A DNA stretch of 64,000 nucleotides from Hyphococcus sp. (GTDB taxonomy: Bacteria > Pseudomonadota > Alphaproteobacteria > Caulobacterales > Parvularculaceae). The translations under genes were made by a program, and so were the position numbers. Shown piece by piece: positions 33,628 through 42,383 of the stretch. Location: contig JANQJK010000019.1 in the NCBI GenBank assembly GCA_028281665.1, forward strand, positions 1 to 64,000, given 5' to 3'. Under the pieces are notes generated by a model. The model was not told the DNA's origin, made no database searches, and saw nothing but the letters and a program-made list of their open reading frames with translations. Position 1 is the stretch's first letter, and each line of letters opens with the position of its first letter.

Positions 33628-34560
33628 ATGACGCGCGCTTTCATCTTTCCGGGGCAGGGAAGCCAGTCTGTCGGCATGGGCAAGGCGCTTGCCGACGCCT
33701 TTCCGGTCGCCCGGGAGGTGTTCGAGGAGGTCGATGACGCCCTCGGCCAGAAGCTGACCGCCCTGATGTGGGACGGCCCGATGGAGGAGCTGACCCTGAC
33801 GGCGAATACCCAGCCGGCGTTGATGGCGCACTCCATTGCGGCGATGCGGGTGCTTGAAAAAGAGGCCGGCGTCGATGTGGCCGATGCGATGTTCGTCGCC
33901 GGTCATTCTCTTGGCGAGTACTCGGCGCTCTGCGCTGTGCGCGCCATTAGTCTCTCGGACACCGCCAGGCTCCTGCGCATTCGCGGGGAGGCCATGCAGG
34001 CCGCCGTTCCCGTTGGGGAGGGCGCCATGGCCGCCCTCATCGGAGTTGATCTTGAGGGCGCGCAAAAGGCGATTGACGCGACGGAGGGCGGCGCCTGTGA
34101 GATCGCCAATGACAATGCGCCCGGACAGGTTGTTATCTCCGGCGAGAAAGAACGCGTCGAGTCTGTTTGCGCGGGCGCCAGAGAATTCGGCGCGAAGATC
34201 GCGAAACTATTGCCGGTTTCGGCGCCTTTTCACTCCTCGCTGATGGCGCCGGCGGCGGCGCGTATGGAAGAAGCGCTGGCCAAGGCTGAGATTGCGCAGC
34301 CCGCCACGACGTTGATCGCCAACGTGACCGCCGGGAAGGTCACGTCCCCCGACGACATCCGCGAGCTTCTCGTCAAGCAGGTCACGGGTCGCGTGCGCTG
34401 GACGGAGAGTGTCGCATTGATGGCTGCGGAGGGGTGCGAAACATTCGTCGAGGTCGGCGCCGGCAAAGTGCTGTGCGGCCTTGTCCGGCGCATCGAGAAG
34501 GGCGCTGCGAGCATGAATGTCGGCGAGCCCGCTGACGTCGAGGCGTTTGCGGGCGCCTGA
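33628..34560 (+). CDS. fabD: Malonyl-CoA-ACP transacylase
   Basis: FabD loads malonyl units onto ACP. The 310-aa protein has GQGSQ near residues 9-13, catalytic Ser94 in GHSLGEYSAL, and the His region VSAPFHSSLM. AAAAGGAG precedes the ATG. It begins the fatty-acid operon. Confidence 0.97.
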   Translation: MTRAFIFPGQGSQSVGMGKALADAFPVAREVFEEVDDALGQKLTALMWDGPMEELTLTANTQPALMAHSIAAMRVLEKEAGVDVADAMFVAGHSLGEYSALCAVRAISLSDTARLLRIRGEAMQAAVPVGEGAMAALIGVDLEGAQKAIDATEGGACEIANDNAPGQVVISGEKERVESVCAGAREFGAKIAKLLPVSAPFHSSLMAPAAARMEEALAKAEIAQPATTLIANVTAGKVTSPDDIRELLVKQVTGRVRWTESVALMAAEGCETFVEVGAGKVLCGLVRRIEKGAASMNVGEPADVEAFAGA

Positions 34561-34567
34561 TAACCCC

Positions 34568-35617
34568 GTGCCGGCGTCACGCGAGGAAATTCTGGCCGCA
34601 TTCAAACGTCAGGCCGACTATTGCCGCCTGCGCGAGGCGCCGCTTACGGCGTCGATCATCGACGCCGCGGGGACGGACCTTCAGGCCGGCGGTCCGATTG
34701 CCGGCCTTCTTCAGGACTTCGACGAAGACCCGGCCAGGGGCGCGCTCGCATTGAGGATAGCCGGCGCCGTCCACTACCTGGCGATCAAGGGTCGGGCAGG
34801 GCCGCTCCAGAAGGCGTATCGGACACTGTCGTTGCCGGAAACGAACGCGGTTGCCGCCTCGCTTGCGGCGCTTGCAGAGGAGCATGGCGCTGTTTTTCAG
34901 TCGCTCGTCTCGCGCCCGCCTCAGACGAACGAAATCAACAGGTTGGCGGCGTTGATTCCGGCATTCTCTGAGGTTTCTTCGGCGTGGGGGCTCCCCGTCG
35001 ATCTGTATGAGTTGGGGACGAGCGGCGGCCTGTTGTTGTCGCCGGATCGATGTTCCGTCGACTACGGCGCCTTTTCCTGGGGCGATGGTCCGGTGTCGCT
35101 GAAATCCGACTGGCGCGGCGATGCGCATGAATTCGCCGACAGGCTGGAGATTCGTGGCAGGTCTGGATGCGATCGCAACGCGATCGATTTTACTGATCCG
35201 GAACAAATGGATATTGCCCACTCCTATATCTGGCCTGAACATCCTGAGCGACGACGGACCTTTGACGCCGCCATTGCGGCAACCCGCGATGCGGGCGCCC
35301 GCATTGACCGCGCGGACGCTCTTCAATGGCTTGCGGCCCGGGACATCCCGCAACCGGGCGCGGTGTCGGTTGTCTTTACGTCGGTCTTCGCAGTCTACCT
35401 GAACGACGATGAGACCGCGCGCCTCAATCGCCTGATGGACGACTTTGGCGCCCGGGCGACGACGGACGCGCCTGTCGCCTTCATCCAGTTCGAACCGGAG
35501 CCGGAACTGGACTTCGTCACGTTCAATGTGGACCTGACCATATGGCCTGGCCGCATGCGGCGACGTATCGCGACCGCCCACGCGCACGGCGCCTGGGTTG
35601 AACCCGTTCCCGATTAG
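34568..35617 (+). CDS. DUF2332-family protein
   Basis: The ~349-aa protein matches DUF2332: an N-terminal helical region (YCRLREAPLTASIIDAAG), YELGTSGGLLLSPDR, and a C-terminal beta-rich part ending WPGRMRRRIATAHAHG. Its function is unknown; the C-terminal half has a methyltransferase-like look with ELGTSGGL in the place of motif I, but that is a guess. GTG at 34568 and ATG at 34517 (overlapping fabD) are both possible starts. It interrupts the fabD-fabG order. Confidence 0.78.
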   Translation: MPASREEILAAFKRQADYCRLREAPLTASIIDAAGTDLQAGGPIAGLLQDFDEDPARGALALRIAGAVHYLAIKGRAGPLQKAYRTLSLPETNAVAASLAALAEEHGAVFQSLVSRPPQTNEINRLAALIPAFSEVSSAWGLPVDLYELGTSGGLLLSPDRCSVDYGAFSWGDGPVSLKSDWRGDAHEFADRLEIRGRSGCDRNAIDFTDPEQMDIAHSYIWPEHPERRRTFDAAIAATRDAGARIDRADALQWLAARDIPQPGAVSVVFTSVFAVYLNDDETARLNRLMDDFGARATTDAPVAFIQFEPEPELDFVTFNVDLTIWPGRMRRRIATAHAHGAWVEPVPD

Positions 35618-35652
35618 CGCCATTTAGGCGCGAACCGAGCAGGATATTTCTG

Positions 35653-36390
35653 ATGTTTGATCTCACTGGAAAACGCGCGCTGGTTACCGGCGCCACTGGC
35701 GGCATTGGCGGGGCAATCGCCGGAGCGCTGCATGAAGGCGGCGCAGAGGTCGCCATATCGGGAACGCGCGAGGAAAAACTCGCCGCGCTCGCCGAAGAGC
35801 TGAAGACCCGCGTGCACCCGACGCCCTGCAACCTGTCGGATCTCGACGCCGTGGACGCGCTGCCGAAACGGGCGAGCGAGGCCATGGGCGGGCTCGACAT
35901 TGTTGTCGCGAATGCGGGCGTCACCCGCGATACGCTGATGATGATGATGAAGCCGGACATGTGGGACGAGGTCATCAAGATCAATCTGACGGCCTATTTT
36001 CGACTGGCGAAAGCGTCGCTGCGCGGCATGACCAAGCAGCGCTTCGGGCGAATCATCGGCGTTACGTCCGTTGTCGGCGTCACCGGAAATCCGGGTCAGG
36101 CGAATTACGCCGCCTCCAAGGCCGGCATGATCGGCATGTCGAAATCCCTCGCTGCGGAGGTGGCGAGCCGGAACGTGACCGTGAATTGCATTGCCCCCGG
36201 CTTCATCGCGACGGCAATGACCGACGCCCTCAACGAACAGCAGCGCGAGGCAATCTTGGGGAAAATCCCCGCCGGCGCCATGGGAACGCCGGAAGATATC
36301 GCCGCCGCAGCGCGATATCTTGCCTCGGATGAGGCGAAATACGTCACCGGCCAGACGATTCACGTTAACGGCGGCATGGCAATGCTTTAG
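35653..36390 (+). CDS. fabG: 3-oxoacyl-ACP reductase
   Basis: FabG reduces 3-oxoacyl-ACP with NADPH. The 245-aa SDR has [23 protein letters not shown], the catalytic Ser region [22 protein letters not shown] (YxxxK), and INVNGGM at the C-terminus. It lies 35 bp after the DUF2332 gene and 139 bp before acpP. Confidence 0.96.
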   Translation: MFDLTGKRALVTGATGGIGGAIAGALHEGGAEVAISGTREEKLAALAEELKTRVHPTPCNLSDLDAVDALPKRASEAMGGLDIVVANAGVTRDTLMMMMKPDMWDEVIKINLTAYFRLAKASLRGMTKQRFGRIIGVTSVVGVTGNPGQANYAASKAGMIGMSKSLAAEVASRNVTVNCIAPGFIATAMTDALNEQQREAILGKIPAGAMGTPEDIAAAARYLASDEAKYVTGQTIHVNGGMAML

Positions 36391-36529
36391 GCGAAGGCCT
36401 GAATATGCTTGCCTTTTGGCGTTGCAACAATCGAAAATATGCCGTAATGCGCCCGCAACCCGGCAAAACAAGGCATTGACCCGCGGTCCCGCCGCGACCC
36501 GAATTAACAATGCAATCAAGGAGCCCTGG

Positions 36530-36766
36530 ATGTCTGATCTTGCAGAACGCGTGAAGAAAATTGTTGTCGAGCATCTCGATGTCGACCTTGCGAAGGTTGA
36601 GCCGAAGGCGAGCTTTATTGACGACCTCGGCGCTGACAGCCTCGACATTGTTGAACTCGTCATGGCGTTCGAGGAAGAGTTTGACGTTGAGATTCCCGAT
36701 GATGCGGCCGAGACGATCCAGTCTGTCGGCGACGCAATCAAATTCATCGAAGAGCAAAAGGGCTGA
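36530..36766 (+). CDS. acpP: Acyl carrier protein
   Basis: The 78-aa acidic protein carries the 4'-phosphopantetheine on Ser37 in [18 protein letters not shown] is the ribosome site and fixes the ATG at 36530. It sits in the normal fabG-acpP-fabF position. Confidence 0.98.
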   Translation: MSDLAERVKKIVVEHLDVDLAKVEPKASFIDDLGADSLDIVELVMAFEEEFDVEIPDDAAETIQSVGDAIKFIEEQKG

Positions 36767-36860
36767 CGCGCCGAACGTCAACCGTTTGCCTGACGCCGCC
36801 AAGTCTTGAAATCATCAAGGTAGCGCGCGCGGTCATCACGTTGCGTAAGGAAGCTTAGAC

Positions 36861-38147
36861 ATGCGTCGCGTCGTCGTTACCGGCATGGGAATTGTCTCGC
36901 CGCTCGGCTACGGACTCGATGCCGTCTGGCGGCGGCTGATCGACGGCGAGTCCGGCGCCGGCAAAATCGAAAAATTCGATACGTCCGCGATGGCCTGCCA
37001 CATCGCCGCCGAAGTGCCGAAAACAGATGGTTACGGCGGCGGCGCCAAGGCGGGCGATGCTGCGTTCAATCCCGACGACTGGGTTGAGCCGCGCGATCAA
37101 AAGCGCATGGGCGACTTCATCGTATACGGAATTGCCGCCGCTCAAATGGCGTTTAACGATTCCGGCGTTGAATTGAAAACCGATGAAGACCGCGAACGCT
37201 TCGGGGTGATGACCGGATCGGGGATCGGCGGGCTTCAGGGCATCGAAGAACAATCGCTGGTGCTGGATCAGAAAGGCCCGCGACGGGTCTCGCCGTTTTT
37301 TGTCGCCGGCAATCTGATCAATCTCGTTTCCGGGCAGGTGTCGATCCGTCTTGGTCTGAAAGGACCGAACCATGCGGTGGTCACTGCGTGTTCTTCGGGC
37401 GCCCACGCCATCGGAGACGCTGCGCGGCTGATCGCGTTTGACGATGCGGACATGATGCTTGCGGGCGGCGCGGAAGCGACGGTCTGCCCGATCGGCATCG
37501 CCGGATTTGCCGCATGCAAGGCGCTGACAACGCACTTCAACGATGCGCCCGAAAAAGCGTCGCGGCCCTATGACCGCGATCGCGACGGCTTCCTGATGGG
37601 CGAGGGTTCGGGCTTTTTCGTGTTGGAAGAATACGAACACGCAGAAGCGCGGGGCGCGAAGATCTACGCCGAGATCATCGGCTATGGCCTTTCGGGCGAC
37701 GCCTATCACATCACGGCGCCCGCTGAAGACGGCGACGGCGCATTCCGGTCGATGAAAATGGCCTTGAAGCGGGCAGGCATTGAGCCGAAGGACATCGACT
37801 ATGTAAACGCGCACGGCACGTCGACCCCGCGCGGCGACGAGATCGAGCTTGGCGCCGTCGAGCGTCTGTTCGGCGACGCGGCGCACGGGCTGCACATGTC
37901 GTCCACGAAATCCTCGATCGGCCACCTTTTGGGCGCTGCGGGCGCCGTTGAGGCGATATTCTGCGTGCTCGCCATGCGTGACGGAATCGCCCCGCCAACG
38001 CTCAACCTGGATAATCCGTCGGTCGAGACCCCGATCGATCTCTGCGCCAATCGCGCTGTGGAAAAACCGATCGACACGGTTCTGTCCAACTCATTTGGCT
38101 TTGGCGGAACCAACGCCTCTCTGGTGATGCGCCGCGTTGACGGCTAA
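36861..38147 (+). CDS. fabF: 3-oxoacyl-ACP synthase II
   Basis: FabF elongates acyl chains. The 428-aa protein has catalytic Cys177 in VVTACSSGAHAIGDA, the two histidines in NAHGTSTPRGDEIE and SSIGHLLGAAG, and GFGGTNASLVMRR at the end. Length is normal. Confidence 0.98.
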   Translation: MRRVVVTGMGIVSPLGYGLDAVWRRLIDGESGAGKIEKFDTSAMACHIAAEVPKTDGYGGGAKAGDAAFNPDDWVEPRDQKRMGDFIVYGIAAAQMAFNDSGVELKTDEDRERFGVMTGSGIGGLQGIEEQSLVLDQKGPRRVSPFFVAGNLINLVSGQVSIRLGLKGPNHAVVTACSSGAHAIGDAARLIAFDDADMMLAGGAEATVCPIGIAGFAACKALTTHFNDAPEKASRPYDRDRDGFLMGEGSGFFVLEEYEHAEARGAKIYAEIIGYGLSGDAYHITAPAEDGDGAFRSMKMALKRAGIEPKDIDYVNAHGTSTPRGDEIELGAVERLFGDAAHGLHMSSTKSSIGHLLGAAGAVEAIFCVLAMRDGIAPPTLNLDNPSVETPIDLCANRAVEKPIDTVLSNSFGFGGTNASLVMRRVDG

Positions 38148-38189
38148 ACTGACGCCTTCGCAGGTCTTATTGATTCGGCAGGGGAAGGT

Positions 38190-39236
38190 GTGACAGTGGA
38201 CGCGAAGGCGAATGATGTGGACGCGCGCGCCGACCAACGTGGCGGGGCCATAAAGTCCTTTCTTCTGTTCTTTGCCGGGCTCGCTGTTCTCGCGATCGCC
38301 GCGTTCGGCGTCGGCGGATATCTTGGGTACCGCGAGGCGATAAAACCGGGACCGGCGAAAAGCGACGTTATCGTGCTGCTGGCGCAGGGCAGCTCCGTAT
38401 CGGCCATCGCGCACGACCTCGAAGACGCCGGCGTTATTCGGTATCCGGAGCTTTTCACCGCGGTGGTCCGCGTTCGCGGCGCCGAGAACGACGTCAAGGC
38501 GGGCGAGTACGAAATCCCGGCCGGCGCCAGCGTCAATGACATCATTGACCAGCTCATCGAGGGAAAGAGCATTCTCCACTATTTCACCGCGCCTGAGGGT
38601 CTGACGACGGCGCAGGTTCTCCGCCTGGTCGCGGCCGATGACGTGCTGACGGACGAACTGACGGCGACGCCGGAGGAGGGGGAGTTACTTCCTGAAACAT
38701 ACGCGTTCACGAGGGGCGAAAGCCGCGATGAAATGGTCGAGCGCATGGCGGCGGCGCAGGACAGGCTGCTGGAGAAACTCTGGGACGACCGCACCACGGA
38801 ATTGCCCCTCTCGACAAAGGAAGAGGCGATTATCCTCGCGTCGATTGTCGAAAAGGAAACCGGCGTTGCGGAGGAACGCGCGCGCATTGCGGGCGTATTC
38901 GTCAATCGCCTGAAGCGCGGCATGCGGCTTGAGTCCGACCCGACGATTATCTACGGGCTGACGCAGGGCGAACCCCTTGGGCGCGGCCTGCGCGTCAGCG
39001 AACTGCGTGGCGAAACGCCTTATAATACCTACATCATTCGCGGCCTGCCGCCGACGCCGATCGCCAATCCCGGCGCGGACTCGATTGCCGCGGTCCTTAA
39101 TCCCATGGACACCGACGATCTGTTTTTCGTCGCCGACGGCACGGGCGGTCACGCCTTCGCAAAAACAAATCGCGAGCACGAGCGAAACGTCGCCGCATGG
39201 CGCCGGATCGAACGCGAACGCCGGCAAGGCGGGTAA
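38190..39236 (+). CDS. mltG: Endolytic murein transglycosylase MltG
   Basis: MltG cuts nascent glycan strands in the periplasm. The 348-aa protein has a short cytoplasmic N-terminus, one membrane helix (residues ~20-45), and the YceG domain with catalytic Glu in LASIVEKETGV and RLKRGMRLESDPTIIYGL. It starts at GTG (38190 or 38196) after GGGGAAGG. Its place after fabF is common in Proteobacteria. Confidence 0.95.
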   Translation: MTVDAKANDVDARADQRGGAIKSFLLFFAGLAVLAIAAFGVGGYLGYREAIKPGPAKSDVIVLLAQGSSVSAIAHDLEDAGVIRYPELFTAVVRVRGAENDVKAGEYEIPAGASVNDIIDQLIEGKSILHYFTAPEGLTTAQVLRLVAADDVLTDELTATPEEGELLPETYAFTRGESRDEMVERMAAAQDRLLEKLWDDRTTELPLSTKEEAIILASIVEKETGVAEERARIAGVFVNRLKRGMRLESDPTIIYGLTQGEPLGRGLRVSELRGETPYNTYIIRGLPPTPIANPGADSIAAVLNPMDTDDLFFVADGTGGHAFAKTNREHERNVAAWRRIERERRQGG

Positions 39237-39240
39237 CGGC

Positions 39241-40125
39241 GTGCTTGTTTCCTCAATGACCGGCTTTGCGCGCATCGACGGCGCCCATGCCGGCAAGCGC
39301 TGGACGTGGGAGCTGAAAAGCGTAAACGGGCGCGGTCTTGAAATGCGCTTTCGGTTGCCGCCCGGTTTCGACGAATTGGAGCCGGCCCTGCGCGCGAAGA
39401 TTTCATCGCGGTTGAGGCGCGGGTCGATCTTCGCAAATCTGCAATTAAGCGCCGCGTCAGGTGATGTTCGCATTCGCGTCAACAAGGCGGCGCTGGCCGA
39501 CGCTGTTGCCGCCGTCAAGGATGTCCGTGGGCAGATCGATTGCGGTCCGCCCCGGGCGGAAGGCGTGCTTGCGTTACGCGGCGTCATGGAGCCTGCGGAC
39601 GACGACCTCGATGAAGCGGCGCGCGCAGCGCTGAATAACGCCATAGAAAAAAGCTTTCAGGACGTTGTCCGGCTCCTTGGAGATGCGCGCGCTGAGGAAG
39701 GCGCTGCGATGGCGGTCGTGGTCGCCGGGCACGTGGACGATATCGAAACGCTGACCGCAAAAGCGAACGCCGATCCCGGCGCGTCGCTGTCAGCGATACG
39801 CGACCGGATTGGCGCGCAACTCGCCGAGCTGATCGGCGATGACGCCGTTCCCGAGGAGCGGTTGGCGCAGGAAGCCGCGCTGCTCGCCGTCAAGGCGGAC
39901 GTGCGCGAAGAACTCAACCGGTTGACGGCTCATGTTGACGCTGCGCGATCGTTGCTGAAACGCGGCGGCGCGGTGGGGCGCGAGCTGGATTTCCTGACCC
40001 AGGAACTGAACCGCGAAACCAATACGCTGTGTGCGAAAGCGCAGAATATGGACCTGAAGAGAGTGGGGCTCGACCTGAAAAAGGTCATCGATCAACTGCG
40101 TGAACAGGTTCAAAACATCGAATAG
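39241..40125 (+). CDS. YicC/YloC-family endoribonuclease
   Basis: YicC-type proteins are RNA-degrading enzymes linked to small-RNA turnover. The protein begins SSMTGFARIDG (family hallmark) and has ELKSVNGRGLEMRFRLP and a C-terminal GRELDFLTQELNRETNTLCAKA motif. GTG at 39241 or ATG at 39256 are possible starts; the first lies 4 bp after the mltG stop. gmk follows after 9 bp. Confidence 0.93.
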   Translation: MLVSSMTGFARIDGAHAGKRWTWELKSVNGRGLEMRFRLPPGFDELEPALRAKISSRLRRGSIFANLQLSAASGDVRIRVNKAALADAVAAVKDVRGQIDCGPPRAEGVLALRGVMEPADDDLDEAARAALNNAIEKSFQDVVRLLGDARAEEGAAMAVVVAGHVDDIETLTAKANADPGASLSAIRDRIGAQLAELIGDDAVPEERLAQEAALLAVKADVREELNRLTAHVDAARSLLKRGGAVGRELDFLTQELNRETNTLCAKAQNMDLKRVGLDLKKVIDQLREQVQNIE

Positions 40126-40134
40126 GAAAGGCGA

Positions 40135-40779
40135 ATGATCGGCGGCGACCTGAAAGTAGCCCGCAGGGGGCTGATGTTTATCCTGTCGAGCCCCTCGGGG
40201 GCCGGCAAGACGACGCTTGCCGACCGGCTTCTTAAAAAAGAAGACCAGATGACCCTGTCGGTCTCCGCGACGACGCGGCCGCGCCGGCCGGGCGAAGCCC
40301 ATGGTCAGGACTACTATTTCGTTTCCGAGGACGAGTTTTTCCGAATGCGCGACGAAGGCGAGTTTCTCGAATGGGCGAATGTTTTCGGACACTATTACGG
40401 AACGCCCCGCGTGCTTGTCGAAAACACTCTGTCAAAAGGACAGGACGTTCTCTTCGACATTGACTGGCAGGGCGCGCAGCAACTGGCGCAGGTCGCTGGC
40501 GAGGATGTGGTCAAGGTGTTTATTCTGCCGCCCTCGCGCGAAGAACTGGAGCGGCGTTTGCGCCAGCGCGCCCAGGACACCGAAGAGGTCGTGCAGAAGC
40601 GCATGGCCAAAGCCGACGCGGAAATTTCTCACTGGGCGGAATATGACTATGTGATCGTCAACTACGATCTCGATGAGTCGGAGAAGCTTTTAAGCTCAAT
40701 CCTGTTCGCCGAGCGTTTGAAGCGCCGTCGCCAGACCGGCCTTTCGCAAATCGTCAAAGGCATGATTCGGGAAGAATAG
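40135..40779 (+). CDS. gmk: Guanylate kinase
   Basis: Gmk phosphorylates GMP. The 214-aa protein has the P-loop SSPSGAGKTT (residues 18-27), SVSATTRPRRPGE, and the GMP-binding YYFVSEDEF. It ends the fab-mltG-yicC-gmk series, a common arrangement. Confidence 0.97.
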   Translation: MIGGDLKVARRGLMFILSSPSGAGKTTLADRLLKKEDQMTLSVSATTRPRRPGEAHGQDYYFVSEDEFFRMRDEGEFLEWANVFGHYYGTPRVLVENTLSKGQDVLFDIDWQGAQQLAQVAGEDVVKVFILPPSREELERRLRQRAQDTEEVVQKRMAKADAEISHWAEYDYVIVNYDLDESEKLLSSILFAERLKRRRQTGLSQIVKGMIREE

Positions 40780-40789
40780 CGGATCATTC

Positions 40790-40838
40790 CTCCTCCCCCG
40801 CTTGCGGGGGAGGTGTCAGCGAAGCTGACGGAGGGGGT
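40790..40838 (+). repeat. Intergenic palindrome, family Q, copy 3
   Basis: The element contains CCTCCCCCGC/GCGGGGGAGG around TT, then GTCAGC/GCTGAC around GAA, ending CGGAGGGGG. It is the left member of an inverted pair around the broken nuclease gene; the right member is at 41590. Confidence 0.8.
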
Positions 40839-40872
40839 GTAATCTGGAAGTTTATTTCCTAAAGTGATTGTC

Positions 40873-41581
40873 GTGACGACACCGAAAGAAACCATACCGG
40901 ATGAAATTAAACGCCTGGCCGAGAAAAGTGGTGGCGCTGTACCGGCAGAAAGAGATTTGCACGTGAACTGGTATCGCAGAAAGCGAATGGTACGGCGTGC
41001 ATTGGGCTCGCTGGAGTGACGCCATAATTGAGGCGGGTTTTCGACCGAACACCAAACAGCAAAAATCTTCTTCGGATGAAATGCTTAGGCATTTCGCAGA
41101 ATCAATTAGGCATTTCGAGAAAATTCCCTCGGAAGGCGATCTTCGAATCTATGCACGTAAGAAAAATGGGTTTCCCGCCTACTCGACATTCAAAAGTCAC
41201 TTTGGAAGTAAGGCGGGGACAGTTACAGCGCTTTTAGGCTGGCTGAAAGGCAACAAAGATTACGAAGATATTCTTCCTTACGTCCCGGAAGAAGCGAACA
41301 CTGCTGAAGTGGTTAGTCCGACGTTGGAAGGTTTGGTTTATCTTCTCTAATCAGGAGCTTTCTATAAAGTTGGTCGAAGCGATAATGTTGAGCGCAGGGT
41401 GAAAGAAATTAATGTTGCATTGCCCGAAGAGGTTGTGCTCGTTCATGCCATTCGAACTGACGATCCCGCCGGCATAGAAGCATACTGGCATCGCCGCTTT
41501 GCAGATAAGCGTGCAAACGGCGAGTGGTTCAAACTCGCGGGCTTAGATATAAAGGCCTTCAAGCGCAGAAAGTTTCAATAA
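40873..41581 (+). pseudogene. Broken GIY-YIG (MUG113/T5orf172-like) nuclease-type gene
   Basis: Three pieces together give a protein: an N-terminal part (MTTPKETIPDEIKRLAEKSGG), a middle part GIAESEWYGVHWARWSDAIIEAGF through LEGLVYLL, and a C-terminal GIY-YIG-type half with [17 protein letters not shown] and [16 protein letters not shown]. The N-terminal part is out of frame (an apparent 2-base loss between about 40937 and 40965), and a TAA at about 41348 replaces a codon, usually Lys, between VYLL and SGAFYKVG. The frame after the stop matches the family. So it is inactivated unless these are sequence errors. Composition is AT-rich and family Q repeats lie on both sides. Confidence 0.78.
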
Positions 41582-41589
41582 TAGCGATG

Positions 41590-41667
41590 CCCCCTCCGTC
41601 CGCTTCGCGGACACGTCGATTGGGGTTGGGGCCCCAATCGACCCCATAAATGGGGGAGGGGAGGAAT
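41590..41667 (-). repeat. Compound intergenic palindrome, family Q, copy 4
   Basis: Reverse-oriented relative of copy 3: CCCCCTCCGTCCGCTTCGCG at the left, a long inner stem CGATTGGGG/CCCCAATCG, and GGGGGAGGGGAGGAA at the right. Lies between the pseudogene and the greA end and may serve as terminator for greA. Confidence 0.8.
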
Positions 41668-41679
41668 AAGCTTCCGCCT

Positions 41680-42153
41680 TCATTTGTAAACCAGTTGTGC
41701 GATTTCGAAGGAGCGTGCGCCGCCGGGTGCAGCGACCTCAACGCTGTCGCCAACGGACTTGCCGATGACGCCGCGGGCGATTGGCGAACTGACGGAAATC
41801 TTCTGCTGTTTCACATCGGCCTCGTGTTCGCCGACGATCTGCCAGACTTTCTCTTCCTCGGTGTCTTCGTCGATAAGCGTCACCGTGGCGCCGAACTTCA
41901 CGGTGTCGCCGTTCAGCTTGGCCACATCGATGACTTCCGCGCGGGTGATCTTGTCCTCAATTTCGAGGATCTGGCTCTCAATCCAGCCCTGACGGTCCTT
42001 GGCGGTGTGATACTCTGCATTTTCGGAGAGGTCGCCATGGGCGCGCGCTTCCGCAATCGCCTGGATCACCGCAGGACGTTCCTCGTTTTTCAGCTTTTTC
42101 AGGTCCGTTTCCAGTTGCTGGAAACCGCTCATTGTCATTGGGACCTTTTCCAT
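41680..42153 (-). CDS. greA: Transcription elongation factor GreA
   Basis: GreA rescues backtracked RNA polymerase. The 157-aa protein has the coiled-coil tip [24 protein letters not shown] and a C-terminal [23 protein letters not shown]. In many Alphaproteobacteria greA is near carB; here an M13 peptidase gene lies between. Confidence 0.97.
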   Translation of the reverse strand: MEKVPMTMSGFQQLETDLKKLKNEERPAVIQAIAEARAHGDLSENAEYHTAKDRQGWIESQILEIEDKITRAEVIDVAKLNGDTVKFGATVTLIDEDTEEEKVWQIVGEHEADVKQQKISVSSPIARGVIGKSVGDSVEVAAPGGARSFEIAQLVYK

Positions 42154-42383
42154 TGGGTCGCCTTCCTCTGCTTAATCCGCCTGAAATCCGCTCCGACCCG
42201 CCCCGTCTGGGAACGCCGAAGCAAAAAAAGAGCGCGGCTGCGGCGGGTTGCGCCGCGGCCGTCGCTTCAGGCAAGAGCGGAGACATATAGGCTCCGCTCC
42301 GATATTTCAATATATTTTCAGTCTCGAAAGAGCATGAAAAATTCGGAAGCCTAGTAAATTCAATAGGTTACCGAGATCGCCGT

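Noticed and set aside
36855-37925. 356-codon frame antisense to fabF
   Set aside because: Shadow frame; fabF is certain.
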